Origin: Heterocephalus glaber
Lineage: Eukaryota > Chordata > Mammalia > Rodentia > Bathyergidae
Reading direction: 5' to 3'
DNA: 64,000 nt
Assembly (NCBI RefSeq): GCF_000247695.1
Contig: NW_004624734.1
Location: forward strand, 39,971,823-40,035,822
Both the position numbers and the translations under genes were made by a program. This document shows positions 11,252 to 23,745 of this stretch, one piece after another (the stretch's first letter is position 1; the number at the start of each line of letters is the position of its first letter). Below the pieces are notes generated by a model that saw nothing but the letters and a program-made list of their open reading frames with translations, made no database searches and was not told where the DNA came from.

Positions 11252-11604
11252 TGTTAGCTTTCTGTCATTGTGACAAAATACTGAGATAAATAGCTGATAA
11301 GAAGGAAAACATTTGTTTTGGCTCACAGTTTTGGTGGTTTCAGTCCATGATAAGCTGGCTCCGTTGCTTTTGAGTCTCTGGTGAGGCAGAACATGATGCC
11401 AAGATGAGTGTGGCAGAAAAGGTCTGTTCACATTATGGCATCTGGGAAGCAAAGAGACCCAGTACACCCCTCAAGGACAGGCCCCTACTTCCTTCAGTTG
11501 GTCCCCAGCCCCCGAAGTTCCAACCACCTCCTCCATGGCACCACAGACTGGTGACCAAGCCTTTGCACGTGGCCTTCAGAGGACATGTAAGATCCAAAGC
11601 AGAA
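11252..11604 (-). mobile_element. Solo MaLR-type LTR (ORR1/MT-like)
   Basis: Starts 'tgttagctttctgtcattgtg', continues with 'ggctcacagttttggtggtt' and 'cagtccatga', and ends with 'catgtaagatccaaagcag'. The segment order equals that of 2501-2876, so they are two copies of one family. Confidence 0.8.
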
Positions 11605-12396
11605 CCTCGCAAGCTCATTTTCTCCATGCCACTGGTCATGGCTACCCTAAGCATTAGAGGCATGTTCATGACCTCAGAACCAGGGGAGACTCTACACCAG
11701 CTTTAATTGGGAGAGGAGAATGTTCTCAGTGAAGAACTCCTACTGGCTTAGCTCGAATCACAAACACATCTCTTACTATATTCAGGGCCTAAAATCTTAC
11801 ATTTTGCAAACGTCTTCTCTGGGTTAACTTTGGCATGTCTGGTTCACAGAGCATACTTTGAGAAATACTTGTTTCCCAAAGCACATTATTTGGTACCGTG
11901 GCTGAAGGTCAGATGTATGGTAAAGTTCTAGTGACAGAAGGAATGGACACCACGAGGAGGTTCCACTCTTTTCCAGCTATCTCAAGACGTCTCCTATTGT
12001 TTTGGTTACAGGTTGAAAAAAAAAATCATTCTTTTCCCAGTTCTTTAGACCTACAGTCATCACCAAAATCCTAGAATCCCAAGCATCCATCTCCCCGCCA
12101 ATCCAATGCTTCAGGTTCCCAGGGTTTCACATTTGCCTTCCTCCCTGATGCCTAATATGGCACTCCACCAAAATCCTCCAGTAGGGCTAAGGTCTTATTT
12201 TCCTATTTGCTGAGAATAGGGTGGGTGTGGACCCTTAGCTGAGTCTCTTTCCAAGAACTACAATTAGATAATACCTCATCTAAGGTCATATTCCCTAGCA
12301 GCAGTCTGCCATCAATGACAGGTCACTTAGGGTAGTTATAAAGACCTGCTAATCCTATTGCTATGTAATCTTTCATCAGTGGAGTCCTGCTTGCTT

Positions 12397-12780
12397 ATTA
12401 TGGTTTAGATCTAAAATGTCCCCCCAAAGTCTCATGTGTATGGGAGGTGACTGGATCATGGGTGCACTATACTCATCACTAATAAGTTCAATAGCTGAAT
12501 GTGCTGTTCGGTGTGAGGCATGATCAAAAGTTAATCACTGGAGTCAGGACCTGGAAGGATGTATTCTTGGGCCCTCCTCCTGCCTTCTCTCTGTCTCTGC
12601 TTCCTGACTGCCATGGGTTGAACAGATTTTCTCTGTCAGGCCCTTCTACCATGCTGTTTCTGCCTTGGAGCCAGCCAACCAGGGCCTGAACCCACAGGAA
12701 ACTGAGCCAAATAAACCTCTCCAACTTTAAATTGTGGGTGTCAGGTATTTTGTCCCACCCACGGGAACATGGCTAATACA
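12397..12780 (+). mobile_element. Solo MaLR-type LTR
   Basis: Starts around 'tatggtttagatctaaaatg', has 'gtgactggatcatggg', 'gccttggagccagccaacc', AATAAA near 12710 and the end 'gtcaggtattttgtccc...gctaataca'. It is the same family as the LTRs of the full-length elements at 3210-4807 and 27319-29428. Confidence 0.88.
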
Positions 12781-13690
12781 TTTTCCCCACCTTCATCTGC
12801 AGGCCTCGATCCTGAGGGCCTTCTGCAATAGACTTCCTCCGCACAGTTTCTGTCTCAGATTGGGGCTTCTTGGGAAGTTGAAATAGGACCAACTTAGCCA
12901 GTTCCCCATCCTCCACAGTGGAGGTCTCCTTCCTCTTATCAACAGTTATCTGTTTCTGTTTTCAAGTAAAAACCTAATTCAGCTACAAAGATGAAGGGTT
13001 AATCTAGGAGTCCTTCCAGGTAATAAGTTTGCATTTCAGGAAAGCTTTCCAGAGAAAAGAACTGACTTGTAGGAAAGAAAATTTGATACAAGCCAGTCAA
13101 ATCATCATCTCATGTTTAAGTCCTATCCATGTGCGAGCAGTCTCTCTTCTAGTAGGCCACAGGAGGCAGCACAGGCCTAGGAGTGTGAGGAATGGGCTAG
13201 AGGGGAGGGCGCTCTGCCTTTCTTGGGAAGGACAAGGACTTTGGGGAACTGAGGAAGGGCCAAGAACAAGTGAGTTAAGTTCTGAGAGATGTTAAAAGAC
13301 AAAATTACAACAAATCTAGTTTTTCAGATCGCAATTGGATTTATTTGTGATTCTAGAATTGGTTGGTATTCTGGACCAAAACATGGCTCAGAACACTCTG
13401 CCACCCCACCACATGGGCCAAATGACATATAGAAAATGGAAATGAGATACAGCTACAGCTCACCAGCTGTCCTCTTTGAACATGGGTCAGTTGGTCACCG
13501 TGATTGGCTGAGATTCAGCTATTTGTTACAAGAGTAGGTTGCAGTGTGCTTGCATGTCAAGTTAGGCTTCGGTTCTCTGTTTACTGAAAAACGTTTAGGC
13601 CAGACCTAACAGAGGGATTACATGTACAGATGGAGCCCTAGCAAGGACTCTAGAGCCCTAGGACCCACTCACAGGTTTGTCAATTCTAGC
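12781..13690. other. Unique stretch
   Basis: No gene or confident repeat recognised. The 88-residue frame at 13029-13295 has no family resemblance I can see. Confidence 0.45.
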
Positions 13691-13800
13691 AGTGCACATC
13701 ATTTTTTTAGCTGTGAAATGGGAGTTTATCTCCTAGATTCTCATGACAGTTAAGTGAGATGATGCATAGAAGCCTCATGGAAAAGCTGCTCTGCCCATCA
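13690..13800 (+). repeat. MIR SINE fragment
   Basis: 'tttagctgtgaaatgggag' followed by 'gacagttaagtgagatgatgc' gives the forward MIR order. Confidence 0.7.
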
Positions 13801-13899
13801 TCCTAATGCCTCCATGACCCTGAACCCCACACTCCTTTCTCCACACCTCCAACCCCACTTAGGACCCACAGTGCTTTCCAAAGGACTTCCGTGATAATA

Positions 13900-14145
13900 G
13901 TTATGGCACTTACCCAGCACTTACCTCGTACATGTCTTGCCAATGTCCTCTATAATAAAGGATGAAAACCTAGTGCTTCATTCACATTCTTGGTGACAGG
14001 CCTGGAAGGAGAGTGTTTTCTCTGTTTCACAGAGGAGGAACACGAGGTCCAAAAGCTTATCAACCTCCACAGAGTCACACATCCAGCAAGGCAGGGGGTT
14101 AGGACCTGACTTAGCTCTGTCTGGTACCAAAGCCCTTAACCACTG
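13900..14145 (-). repeat. MIR SINE fragment
   Basis: Reverse MIR: 'gtttcacagaggaggaac', 'agagtcacacatccagcaag' and the ending 'aaagcccttaaccactg'. Confidence 0.72.
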
Positions 14146-14149
14146 AGAC

Positions 14150-17100
14150 TGAAAGAAGTGATTCAGATGAGTGCTTATGCCCGCATCTTAACCACGCCAT
14201 TGTGGGGGAAAGCTCAGTAGCTAACAGGATTGTATTTTCTCCAGATTTGGATAAAGGGTTAAAAATGCAGGATCTCAGTCCAAAGCACACTAGTAACTTT
14301 CCCCTTTTGTTGCATTCCAAACACATATATACCGCCTGCTCCAGGGCTTGTAACATCCTTGCTATGGCTGCGGCTTATGACCTATCATCACCTTCAAGAT
14401 CAGCCTGGAAACTAAGAAAAATATGATGTGAGAGATTTTCTTCTCTGAAAGCCAGTCTTAGGGAACTAGCTATTTTCAGAGAAAAAGCAGGATTGTTGAA
14501 GGGCCAATACACAGTAGGTTTATTTTAAGCCTATGTGATGTAGTAATAATTGTGTGTGTGTATGTGTGTGTGTGTGTACATATGTGTGTATAGAGTTCTG
14601 CTTAAGAAAAGGCTGAAGAGAATTGGGAGTTGGCTGGCTTTGTTTAAGAGGTGGTATGTGGCAGAACAGCCAAATATAGTTCTTTGGGGGAAAAAATTTT
14701 TTTTAACTCCCTAGGTTTGGGAAAGGGCAATAAAGCATATGAAGGTGTGTGGTATGATGCCAGAAGCAAAAGAATACTCCATTCAAACCACAGTCCCAGG
14801 CATATGCTATTACTTATGCTATGGTTGACAATGACTGGCACGGGCACGAGACAATAATGTCTGGTGGATCTGGCATCACTCTATGTTAACAGGAAACTGT
14901 ATCTTTTTGATTCCATTGATTTGTTTCCTGCCAAAGGCCATCCATGACAGCACAGAGAATATACAAGACTATTGTCCAATTTCCATTTTTCCCAGTGCCT
15001 CTTGCCTCTTGCCTCTGGCAGGAGAAGCTGGCAGGCTTCAATTGATGTGATCAAGCCATAGTCAGGCACAAATAATGCCTCAAGGCTGGTTGTAAATGTT
15101 CCATTTAGCAGGTTGGTTAGGGGAGGCAGAAATAGTTGAAAGGCAAAGCATACACATGTGCAAACAACCCCAGATGAAGCTCCATTTGTTCAGTGGCAAA
15201 GGCACAGATTCAGTTCATTCACTGCCATCCAGATCAAGGGGGTCTGGTCACAATGTAGCATATCTACCTCCCAAGGAGCCCCTTGGAAATGGTTCAAAGG
15301 GACAGACTGGCACCAGGGAGGGGAAGAATGAGAATAGGTGAGAATTAGCTGAACTTGGGGTCTCCTTCCTTCACGCTTTCCCAGAAAGAGCACCTTGAAA
15401 ACTTGGTCCAGGGTAGTATGTTTGGGATTGAGCTTTGGCTTTATGCTATTTTAATATCATATCCATAATAAAGTAACTCTCTTGAAAATGGTAAAGATTA
15501 CCATTTATGTTAGTAATGGGCTTCAGCTAACCCCTGGGATGGCACTATCATAGCTGCCAGGTCTGTCTCTGGCCAGCCAGGGGCTGCCAGCCAGGATGTG
15601 GTCTCCCTTTTATTTAACCAGACATGACCAGTGCCAGAGGGTCATCCTGAATGTCTCCTAACTCCTTACTGTCCTGGGCCATCAGCTTGTCACATGGTCC
15701 CGCTCTTGTTTCACGCAAGAAATAATAGTTAACATCAGTAATAATCATTTACTTCATTCCCAGGTAAGGAATTGCAGACAACATTGCACAGAGGGTTAAA
15801 TCACAGATGTATACTCATCCCCAGATCTGCAGGGACTATCTTGATTCATAATTGGGTGGCTACTCAACTGAAAAATCCTTCTTATCCCCTGGTCTATGAA
15901 GTCAAAATCCTCTTTATCAAAGCTGTAGGTACAAGATACCCATTCCCCTTACACACACACAAACACACACACACAGAGTTTTCTATGTCAAAATCATACT
16001 GTCCGTAGCCACCAAAGCTCTAATGAGGCCACTTCAATGATCAGCATTGGTGGGCTTCAGACACAGGATGGAGCTGGGGGGAGGAGGAGAGACAGAAGCC
16101 TTAGGAAGAGTAGTTGAAACCTCTTCTGCTCGATGAAGCTCCTGGGAGGGGGGGGTTCAGAAATAGGAGGATATGTGAGCTGAACCCCCTCCCAGCCATG
16201 CTGAAGGGAAGGGGAGTGACTACAGGATTTTGAGAACTAAGCCAGATAGATGACAGTAATTCCGCAGGGAAGCGCTGGGGAGGTGGCAGAGCCACACCTT
16301 CGTTGTCTCTGGAGACTGAAGGGAAGCGCTGGATGTGCACACTCCCTCTCGGTCAGCACGACTCCCTCTTCTGTGCCCTGACTTCTCTGGCTCCAGCCTT
16401 GAAAGCTTCACCTTACTGCCTGGCTCCATCCCTGCTTCTTTTGCTCTCTCCTCCACTTGCCTCTCCTCTCTCCTTATGTCTTGTCTCTGTCTTTAAAAGA
16501 CTTTGCTCTGAGGCTGCCAGTCCTGGATGGGCTGGTGTGCAGCGGTCACTGTGAGGTCAGCTGGGAGGATAGAGCCCCGGGGGCCTGGCCAGCAGGTAGG
16601 GTCAAGAGAGCAGCCAGATGGCCAGGACAGGGTGAGGGGGTCTCAGCAAGGGCCGGCCTGAGTTTAGAGAACACAGAGCGGCAGTGAGGCAACCCTGGCC
16701 TTGCTCTCAGTGGAAGACCAACCAGACAGCCTTGATCCTTTCTCCAGACCCTTCCGTGCAAGTTGAGAAAGCATCTCTGTCCCTCACTCACCTTTTTAAA
16801 TCTGTGAGGCGCTGGGGTCCTGGAAGTTTAGACAGCACCTGTCCTTGGAGGGGGTCAGCTCCAGTCTTCCTCTTGGGTCCCCTGCCCCTTCTTGCCCTCC
16901 GTGGCAAGGCCCTTCTCTGGGTCTCTCAGAGTGCTGAGCTCTGTCCCTCGGCTTGGGGGCACAGCCTCCCCAGGAGTGGTTTGCGGCAGCTCTAAATGGA
17001 GCCCAGAGGCTCTGATTTCTGGTCCTGGAGTTTTGTGCTCCACAGGTTTGCCTTCCTTTGCTCCCCAAATTACTGCTTTTCTGGCTGCAAATGGTGCTTT

Positions 17101-17500
17101 TGTAAGAAATAGCCCGAGCTTCATTAATCCAAATCAAGTAGAAGGGAAGCTAACCTAGTGCCGAGTGCCTGTTTGTTTTGTTTTCCTGTTGGTGGTTTGA
17201 AACCCTACTGGGATTCTGGACGTGCTTTTCCTGTCTCCAGACACACTCAAGTCTATGACTGAACTGAGATTTTTGGCATTTACATTAAGAGAACTTTTAC
17301 CCTTAGCAAGTTTAGGGGCCCTTGTCTGCTCCCCCTGCCCCTCTCAGCCCCAGTGCTGTGGATGGGTCCCATTCTGTGTCGTCCCTCTCCTGCAGCAAAG
17401 GCTACATGTCTGTAGCATCCTGAACCTAAGCAGTCTAAACATATTTCCACTCATAGTCAAAAGGGTTGGGTTCAGAGGCGCCATTTGTTCTCTTTCCCTT
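14150..17500. other. Long unique stretch
   Basis: No supported gene. Simple repeats are (TG)n at about 14549-14592 and (CA)n at 15952-15975. The GC-rich part at about 16440-17060 carries overlapping frames of similar length on both strands, the pattern expected of GC-rich DNA without coding selection. No repeat family recognised with confidence. Confidence 0.45.
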
Positions 17501-17504
17501 CCAC

Positions 17505-17620
17505 TGAATAAACTCCATCAGGACAGGAGTTTATGTTGCTTTCCACTGTATCTCTGGTGCCTAGAACAGAATCTGGTATGTTGAAGGCTCTCAGCAAATC
17601 TTCGGGAAGTAAATGCATGC
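17505..17620 (+). repeat. L2 LINE 3' end fragment
   Basis: The sequence follows the familiar L2 tail: an 'actccatcaggacaggag' segment, 'ccactgtatctctggtgcctagaaca', and 'ggctctcagcaaatcttcgg', ending near a TAAATG. Confidence 0.7.
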
Positions 17621-17881
17621 ATGATGGCTCCATCTCTTACATTTTAGATGTTTGTAACCACAGCGACAGGAAGAAGCACAGCATCGTCTGGGCTGCCCTA
17701 TCCCGCCATCACCAAGGCCCCAGCTACAGATTCACACACTCTCTTTCTCCCCTTTCACTCAGAATTGATTCCTGCCTCCTTAATGCCCTTTCTTTCTTGC
17801 CTTGTTTTTCTTTCCGTTCTTGCAAGTCTTTAACTCTCCCACTAATAACACAAGTGACCCCATTTCCCCTGCTGTTTCCAA

Positions 17882-17973
17882 ACCACTATCCATGCCATTT
17901 TCCCTTCACTTTGCCTCCGGTGAAAAAAAAAAAAAAAAAAAAAAAAAAGGATGAAATAGAATCCTCCTAGAAA
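17882..17973 (+). repeat. Left copy of a sequence repeated across the assembly gap
   Basis: This stretch (a 38-base unique lead, an A run of about 27, then 'gaatcctcctagaaa') ends exactly at the Ns. Nearly the same stretch restarts at 18074. The A run differs in length and purity between the two copies. Confidence 0.9.
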
Positions 17974-18073
17974 NNNNNNNNNNNNNNNNNNNNNNNNNNN
18001 NNNNNNNNNNNNNNNNNNNNNNNNNNNNNNNNNNNNNNNNNNNNNNNNNNNNNNNNNNNNNNNNNNNNNNNNN
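17974..18073. other. Assembly gap, 100 N
   Basis: Exactly 100 N, the usual placeholder for a gap of unknown size. The flanks overlap each other (17882-17973 and 18074-18165), which suggests that the true gap is zero or negative. Confidence 0.99.
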
Positions 18074-18165
18074 ACCACTATCCATGCCATTTTCCCTTCA
18101 CTTTGCCTCGGCAAAAAAAAAAAAAAAAAAAAGAAAGGAAGAAAGAAAAAGAATCCTCCCAGAAA
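18074..18165 (+). repeat. Right copy of the sequence repeated across the gap
   Basis: Matches 17882-17973 in order: the 'accactatccatgccatttt' lead, an A run interrupted by G, and 'gaatcctcccagaaa'. Confidence 0.9.
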
Positions 18166-19890
18166 TGTGAGTCAGAGATAATCAACATAAATGTCATCCA
18201 AGGCCATGGGGAATTTTTCGGCCATGAGTCACATCCCCTGTGCTGAGAACCTGGGTTTAGTCAAGGAAGAAGGTTTCACATCTGACAACAGGTGGCACCC
18301 CTCGTCCCCACCCGATGCGATGCCCACTGGCTGCAGAAATTATCCCTTTGTTTTGCTGCCCTTGGCCACCTTGGGTGAAGTCTCCTTCCTTCCCTCTTCC
18401 CCGTTTCCATCACTGAAGCAATGAACTCGAGCAACCCAGCAGGAAGCGCCCTGCTGCCCTCCTCACCAGCAGCCCTGGCCACTCACCTCAGGCAGTGCGG
18501 GCTGAGGACAAGGAGAGATAAGCCACAGCCAGGCCTCACTGTGGGCTCAGGGCCCAGGGCACCTCAGCCTGTCCACTCCTGCTGGAAACAGGACATGAAA
18601 GGTACAGGTCAGAAAGAGGCCACGGTCAGGTCACTCAGTTCAAAAGCCTCATTCATCAAGTTCAAAAAGATCCTTCTGTATTTAGATTGCTCTGCTTTTT
18701 GCATTCTTTTTTTTTACTCTCACATTTGTAGATCAGCTTCCAATGCAGGTATTTAAAAATAAGAAAGATAAAAAGGACCGAAGGAAGGAAATCTAAAGCT
18801 CATCCATGCATGCACAAAGGCGCCACTCATGCACAGGCCGTAGAATGGGGGGAGTTAAATCTGGCTCCCATGTGATAGGCAGTGACAGGTTGGGAAGTTG
18901 TGATCCAGGTCATAGGAAGGTCACTGACGGGTTTTTCAGGTCTTCAGTAAACAGGAAAGTGACAGGCAGACAGGGCTGCCAGGGACCTTCCATCAGAGAA
19001 GCAGGGCCGCACAGGCACACACACCATGTGTGGCTCACAGCCTGTCCTTTTGGAGTTCATGTAGGAAGATGGAAATGAACGACCCATGCAGAAGCCACGC
19101 TAAAAGCCATGATCCTGGCACTGACGGGCCCTCAACAGAGTGTGGCAAAGTAAATGAATGAATGGGCATGAAGTGCTTCTCAAAATCTGTGGCGCACCGG
19201 GGCTCTCACCAAACAGCAGCAGCTGTTGCGATGGAGCCCAGACGTGGAAGCAGTCGGGTCCCTTACTGTCACCCAGCTGTAGTTTGACCAGGTGCTGTCA
19301 GGACCACGGGGCAGGGGAGAGAGGAGCTCAGCCATTCCAAGAGCATTTGCTCTCCTGATGAGCAAGGAGAGTGATGGCTACATTCACAGTGGCTGTGACA
19401 GAGGCAGTGAAGGGCCCCTGGCACCAGAAAGCACAAGATCTGAATGGCGAGAGCCGAGTTGGGCCCTCCAGGAGCAGGGCCCCAGCTGTCCTGATGTGGG
19501 GCCCCCTCACCCAGCACCTAAGGGCTCAGGAACAGTTTCCTTCATCCTGTGCCTGTTGGAAGATGTTTAATTCACAATCAAAACATTACGTGGAACCTCA
19601 CGAGGATATATAATTTTTATGTTTTTCTGTATCTGTTAAAAATAAATTTAAACTTAAGAAACATGACTGGAAGTCAGAGCCAAGAAGGAATTTGAACTTT
19701 GTCCAGAGAACCCTATACAGTTTTTCCTGAAACCCAGCATTCCTCACAAAACTGACCTTGAACTATAAAATGAAAGGAGAAGTTTTTCTGGTTTACAAGC
19801 TTCCAGAAGATGGTGGAACTGGCTTTAGGAATTCACAGGACCAGAGACATAAACACAGGCAGAACTCTTAGCTCTTGGTAGCTCCAGGCT
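18166..19890. other. Unique stretch
   Basis: No gene recognised. An L2-tail-like piece ('caacagagtgtggcaaagtaaatgaatgaa') lies near 19130-19165. Frames around 19160-19610 overlap on both strands and look like chance. Confidence 0.4.
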
Positions 19891-19990
19891 GGTGTCCAAG
19901 CAGTGAGATTTTTCTCAGCCTCAGTTTTGCTCAGCTGTACAATGGGACTAATTGCTTTCCCGTGTACTACCTAGTAGTATTATCATGATT
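19890..19990 (+). repeat. MIR SINE fragment
   Basis: 'ctcagcctcagttttgctc' followed by 'agctgtacaatgggactaa' is the forward MIR core. Confidence 0.7.
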
Positions 19991-20260
19991 GACCGAGAAA
20001 ATACTTGAAGAGGGGACCATATGTAGCTGGATTTACCACTTGTTTTGAAAATGTAAATTTATTCCAATAGATTAAAATATTAGGGGCCAATTTGAGCATA
20101 ATACGAGCTTTCACGGGCAATTTTATCTGTGAGCAAACTAGGTTAACAGAAAACCACCAGCTGAATTTATCCAAATTCACAAAATTCATGCTTCATGCAT
20201 CAGCCCCACTACTTGTAGATGTGTTATCATAATTAGCTTAATTATCCTAAAGTGTATTAC
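19990..20260. promoter_or_regulatory. Candidate conserved enhancer-like DNA
   Basis: AT-rich unique sequence without repeat signature. Two TAATTA homeodomain cores in a near-palindrome, separated by 3 bases, lie at 20230-20235 and 20239-20244. There are 'catgcttcatgcat' (POU/octamer-like) near 20190 and 'ccaaattcacaaaattcat' nearby. This is composition and motif evidence only; function is inferred and unproven. Confidence 0.3.
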
Positions 20261-20304
20261 CCTTACAAGGCTGTGTTTGGCTATTCTTTCATATTTATGA
20301 ACAC

Positions 20305-20395
20305 ATATATATTTCTAGTCACTGAAACACCTCACAATACTGTTATACTGGGGATTAAGATTCCAACACAGAGACTGAGGAAGACATTTTCAAAC
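20305..20395 (-). repeat. MLT1-like LTR end fragment
   Basis: 'ctggggattaagattccaac' and then 'gaagacattttcaaacca' correspond to the reversed start of MLT1-type LTRs. Confidence 0.5.
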
Positions 20396-20399
20396 CAGG

Positions 20400-20850
20400 G
20401 TACCGTGGGAACAAAAGAAATGTCTGTGGGCAGAATAACTTCAAGTGCTGAGAAGTCAGTCAGCGTAGGCTAAGAACAAGAAGAGATAAAAGATATGGAA
20501 AGAAGAACGTTGCTGACACTGAAAACCAAACTGTGTAAAATGAAACAATGGACAACCTATCTCACAACCAAAAAACACTATCTCTATACAGAAGCGCTAA
20601 CAGAGTTTGCCTCTTTCTGCAGAAGGGGTGTCCTTTGTACTACGAGTGGCTGGTTCGGTAGATCCAAGTTTCACTGCAATCTCCAAAGGCTTTAGCTATT
20701 GAGTGAGGCCCTGAGTGCAAATAAAAAAGTCAACAAAAGAATGTCCAGCAGGGATGTAGAAGTTAATTGAAGAAGTCTGTGCATCGGTCACACTGTCAGT
20801 TTTGATGAAGCAGACAGCTATTAGAATGTACGCATCTGCAGGCCTCTGCG
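20400..20850. other. Unique stretch
   Basis: AT-rich; two frames of 66-73 residues at 20252-20473 and 20495-20695 resemble nothing known. No repeat recognised. Confidence 0.4.
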
Positions 20851-20985
20851 TGCTGGGCCCAGTGGCACATGCCTATTATCCCAGCCAATCTGAGGTTAAC
20901 AGTTTAGCGAGACTCCTTCTCAAAATAATATGAAAAAGGGTTGAGGCTGTGGCTCAGCATTTCCTGGGTTCTAGTCCCCAGGAAA
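20851..20985 (+). mobile_element. MEN-type SINE (B1-ID fusion), internally deleted
   Basis: B1 head 'gctgggcccagtggcacatg' and 'tattatcccagcca', then 'gagactccttctcaaaataa', an A-rich linker and the ID-like part 'ggctgtggctcag', ending 'tagtccccagg'. The middle of the B1 part is missing. Confidence 0.82.
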
Positions 20986-21259
20986 CCAGCTTCAGCATTT
21001 TCAGACTGAAAGGGATTGGAAATTTTGATAACCATCCTCTTTTCTGATCATGGTTATCACTCCTACCAGGTACACATTTAAGTATGGATAACCTTCCTCC
21101 TACCACTTCAAAAGAGCTCTCAAGCTCCAGCCTTCCCGGTACCTGCTTCCACACACAAATTTCAGGTCTTTTTTGAGAGGAAGTGCCATATTTCTTATAG
21201 TATTTACATATTTATAAATTATTTAACATGCACAAATTGTGCTGTCATTTATTTTTATT

Positions 21260-21458
21260 AGAGTTTTTTTTAATACTGGAGAATGAACCCAGAGCCTTTA
21301 TGTTGACCTAAATTGGCAGCCCCCTCTTTTTTTTTTTTTTTTTTGACAGGGTCTTGCTAAATCATTAAGTTCTCCAAGTTGGGCTTTAACTTGAGACCCT
21401 CCTGTCTCAGCCTCCCTGAGTGTTAGGATTACAAGCATGTGTCACTAGGTTTGGCTTA
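21260..21458 (-). mobile_element. MEN-type SINE (B1-ID fusion)
   Basis: Reverse orientation: ID-like part first ('ctggagaatgaacccagag'), then a T run, then the B1 part ('gacagggtcttgctaaa', 'cctcctgtctcagcctccc', 'aggattacaagcatgtg'). Confidence 0.87.
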
Positions 21459-21649
21459 GATTCCTAGCTTTTTTATATCACTGATAATGTTCTCAGGTAT
21501 TGTACCCTGGCTCTACTTTTCTCTAAGCCCTGTGGTTTCATTGTACAGGTTTGTGTAGTTCAGTGAGTCTTAGGAAGGCATTTACTGCATGACAGCAGAG
21601 CTGCTGTGCTGTAAAGGGATATATAAAATTTCCCTATATATAAAAGTGA

Positions 21650-22389
21650 CTGTGGGGAGAAAGGAACCCTTCTCCACTGTTGGTGGGAGTGCAGACCGGT
21701 GCAATCACCGTGCAAATCAGTATGGAGATACCTCAAAGAACTAGGTCCCATTTGATCCTGCTATTCCCCTGCTGGGGATCTTCCCCAAAGAATTAAAAGA
21801 ATCATACCACAGCGATATATGTGCACCCATGTTCATAGCAGCACAGTTTGTAATAGCTAAAGCTTGGAAACAGCCCAAATGCCCATCAACTGGAGACTGG
21901 ATAAAGAAAATGTGTTTTTTTTATAAAATGGAGTACTACTCAGCCATAAAGAACGAGAAACTAGAGACATCTATAGCTAAATGGATCCATATTGAGGCCA
22001 TCCTCTTAAGTGAAATAAATAGGACACACATGTAAATACCGAATAGTTTCTCTGGTGTGAGAAACTGAGAGTGTAAATAAGGATTAAAAGGATTGATGAC
22101 TAATAATTGATACTTTGAAATAGGAAAAGGCCCAAAGGGGTAGGGGTGGTGGGAGGGGAAGGGGAAAGGAAAGAATAGAAAGGAAAAATTACGAGAAAAG
22201 AAAAAAAAATGGAAACGAAGTCTATGTAAATAGGGAAGGGTGGAGGGGGTGAAAGGTGCACAGGGAATGGGGAAAAAATAAGAACCAAGATACATCATGT
22301 ATAGGTACAAGCACCCAATGATAAATGTAAATTTATTGTATACCTAAAATGTACCAATGAAAGAACTTAAGCAAAAAATAAAAAATAAA
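21650..22389 (+). mobile_element. 5'-truncated L1 insertion
   Basis: The last part of L1 ORF2 ('cactgttggtgggagtgcag', 'tgttcatagcagcacag', 'gcccatcaactggagactgg'), then the 3' UTR with the G/A tract and a tail. The flanks share 'ataaaagtg' (21640-21648 and about 22389-22397). The tail is (A)nTAAAT-type. The ORF2 part is frame-broken. Confidence 0.9.
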
Positions 22390-22399
22390 TAAAAGTGCC

Positions 22400-23570
22400 T
22401 GGATCTTTTAACTTCTACGCGTCTCTCCCTCGGCACTGTTTGGCTATTGCAGGCTACAGGTATGAGCCCGTACTTAGACCTCTCTCTCCTCCCTAGGCCT
22501 TCAAGTCAGAGCCTTCCAAACTCCTCTCCCTTTCCCAGGCGCCAAGGCTGACTCAAGCTTCTTGACAGCTCTGTACTGTCCAGCTCCTTTGTGAAGGGCA
22601 CTCAGGAATCCCCTTCCCCTACAGCATCCTGTTCTCTCATCTTCAACTCCAGGAATCTGGCTCTGCTTACCTAAGGCTGCCTGCTCAGGTCCTGCACCTC
22701 TTCGAGGTCCCTGCAGTTTGCTTCCCATCATCATCTGGTGGTGCTGGCAGAGTCGCCAGGACTTCACCCAAGCTGGGCCATCTGGGAAGCTAGCATGGCA
22801 GTTCACAACCTCAGAGGGATCCTCAACCGTGGGCTGGGCAGCCCCAGCTCTCCCTGGGTACTGCGGGAGGCTCTGACCTTCAGCAGGACAGCTCTGCCTG
22901 CAGAAGCAAACTGATACCAGCCCGGCAGGAGGATTGGAAATCAGGCCCATGGCTACCCAGAAAACCACATTTTAACCACTGACATTTGTGAAACACTTTT
23001 CCTTGGGAATTTTATTATTCTTCCCTGACTACCAAAAACATGTCAGAGTTTAGAGAGTTAAGGGAATCCCCCACTGGCTAAACTTTATTTTACTTTTTAA
23101 AAGGAGTGTCTAGCCCTTCCGGCTTCTTAACTCCAGTAGCTTTGTCTACAGAAGAACAACACTATGTGGCTCAGTTAAGACAACCCCAGAATGAAAGGTG
23201 TAAATTATGTCACTCCGATGAGGTAGAAACTTTGAAACTCTTACTACCAAAGAGTCGAAGGCGGCCATCAAAAGAAACCTTCTGAGGTCAGACACGTTTT
23301 CTTTAACTCCTTCATTTCAGCTGAATTCTGCACAGTGCAGCAGTAGTTCTCCAAAGAACTTGACTAGTAATTAGGAGAATTGCATTTGATTCCAAACCCA
23401 TCACTCGATCTATTGGCATCTGGAGATTTTATCTCTAAATCACAACCCTCAATCACTAATCCCAAATACTAATATCTCCTGCCAAAGTGAAAGACGCTGT
23501 TCACAGCCTGAGTGAAATGTGTGTGTCGAGAAGAACGGCTATGGAAAAACATTTGAATAAGAAGAGCATT
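22400..23570. other. Unique stretch
   Basis: A 155-residue frame lies on the minus strand at 22501-22968. It has no domain, signal or family resemblance I recognise and no convincing splice context, so I do not call it a gene. The rest shows no clear repeat. Confidence 0.4.
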
Positions 23571-23745
23571 TTTTAAAAAAATGGTTTTATTAATAGATGT
23601 TTACAGTACATGATTACATTCCATGAAGGGAGTTGTTACATACACAAAACAATCTTCACTCTTTCCTCATCCCCTGCCCTTGCCTCCCTCCTGTCTATTT
23701 CTTGATTCTCTTCCCATTTGAGAAAGATCCAGCTCTGTACACAAG
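23570..23745 (-). repeat. L1 3' UTR fragment, reverse orientation
   Basis: 'tttattaatagatgtttacagtacatga', 'gggagttgttacatac' and a pyrimidine-rich tract follow the order seen at 2000-2150. Confidence 0.6.

Noticed and set aside
22501..22968. 155-residue minus-strand open frame
   Set aside because: No recognisable domain or start context; composition is compatible with chance in a GC-rich unique stretch.
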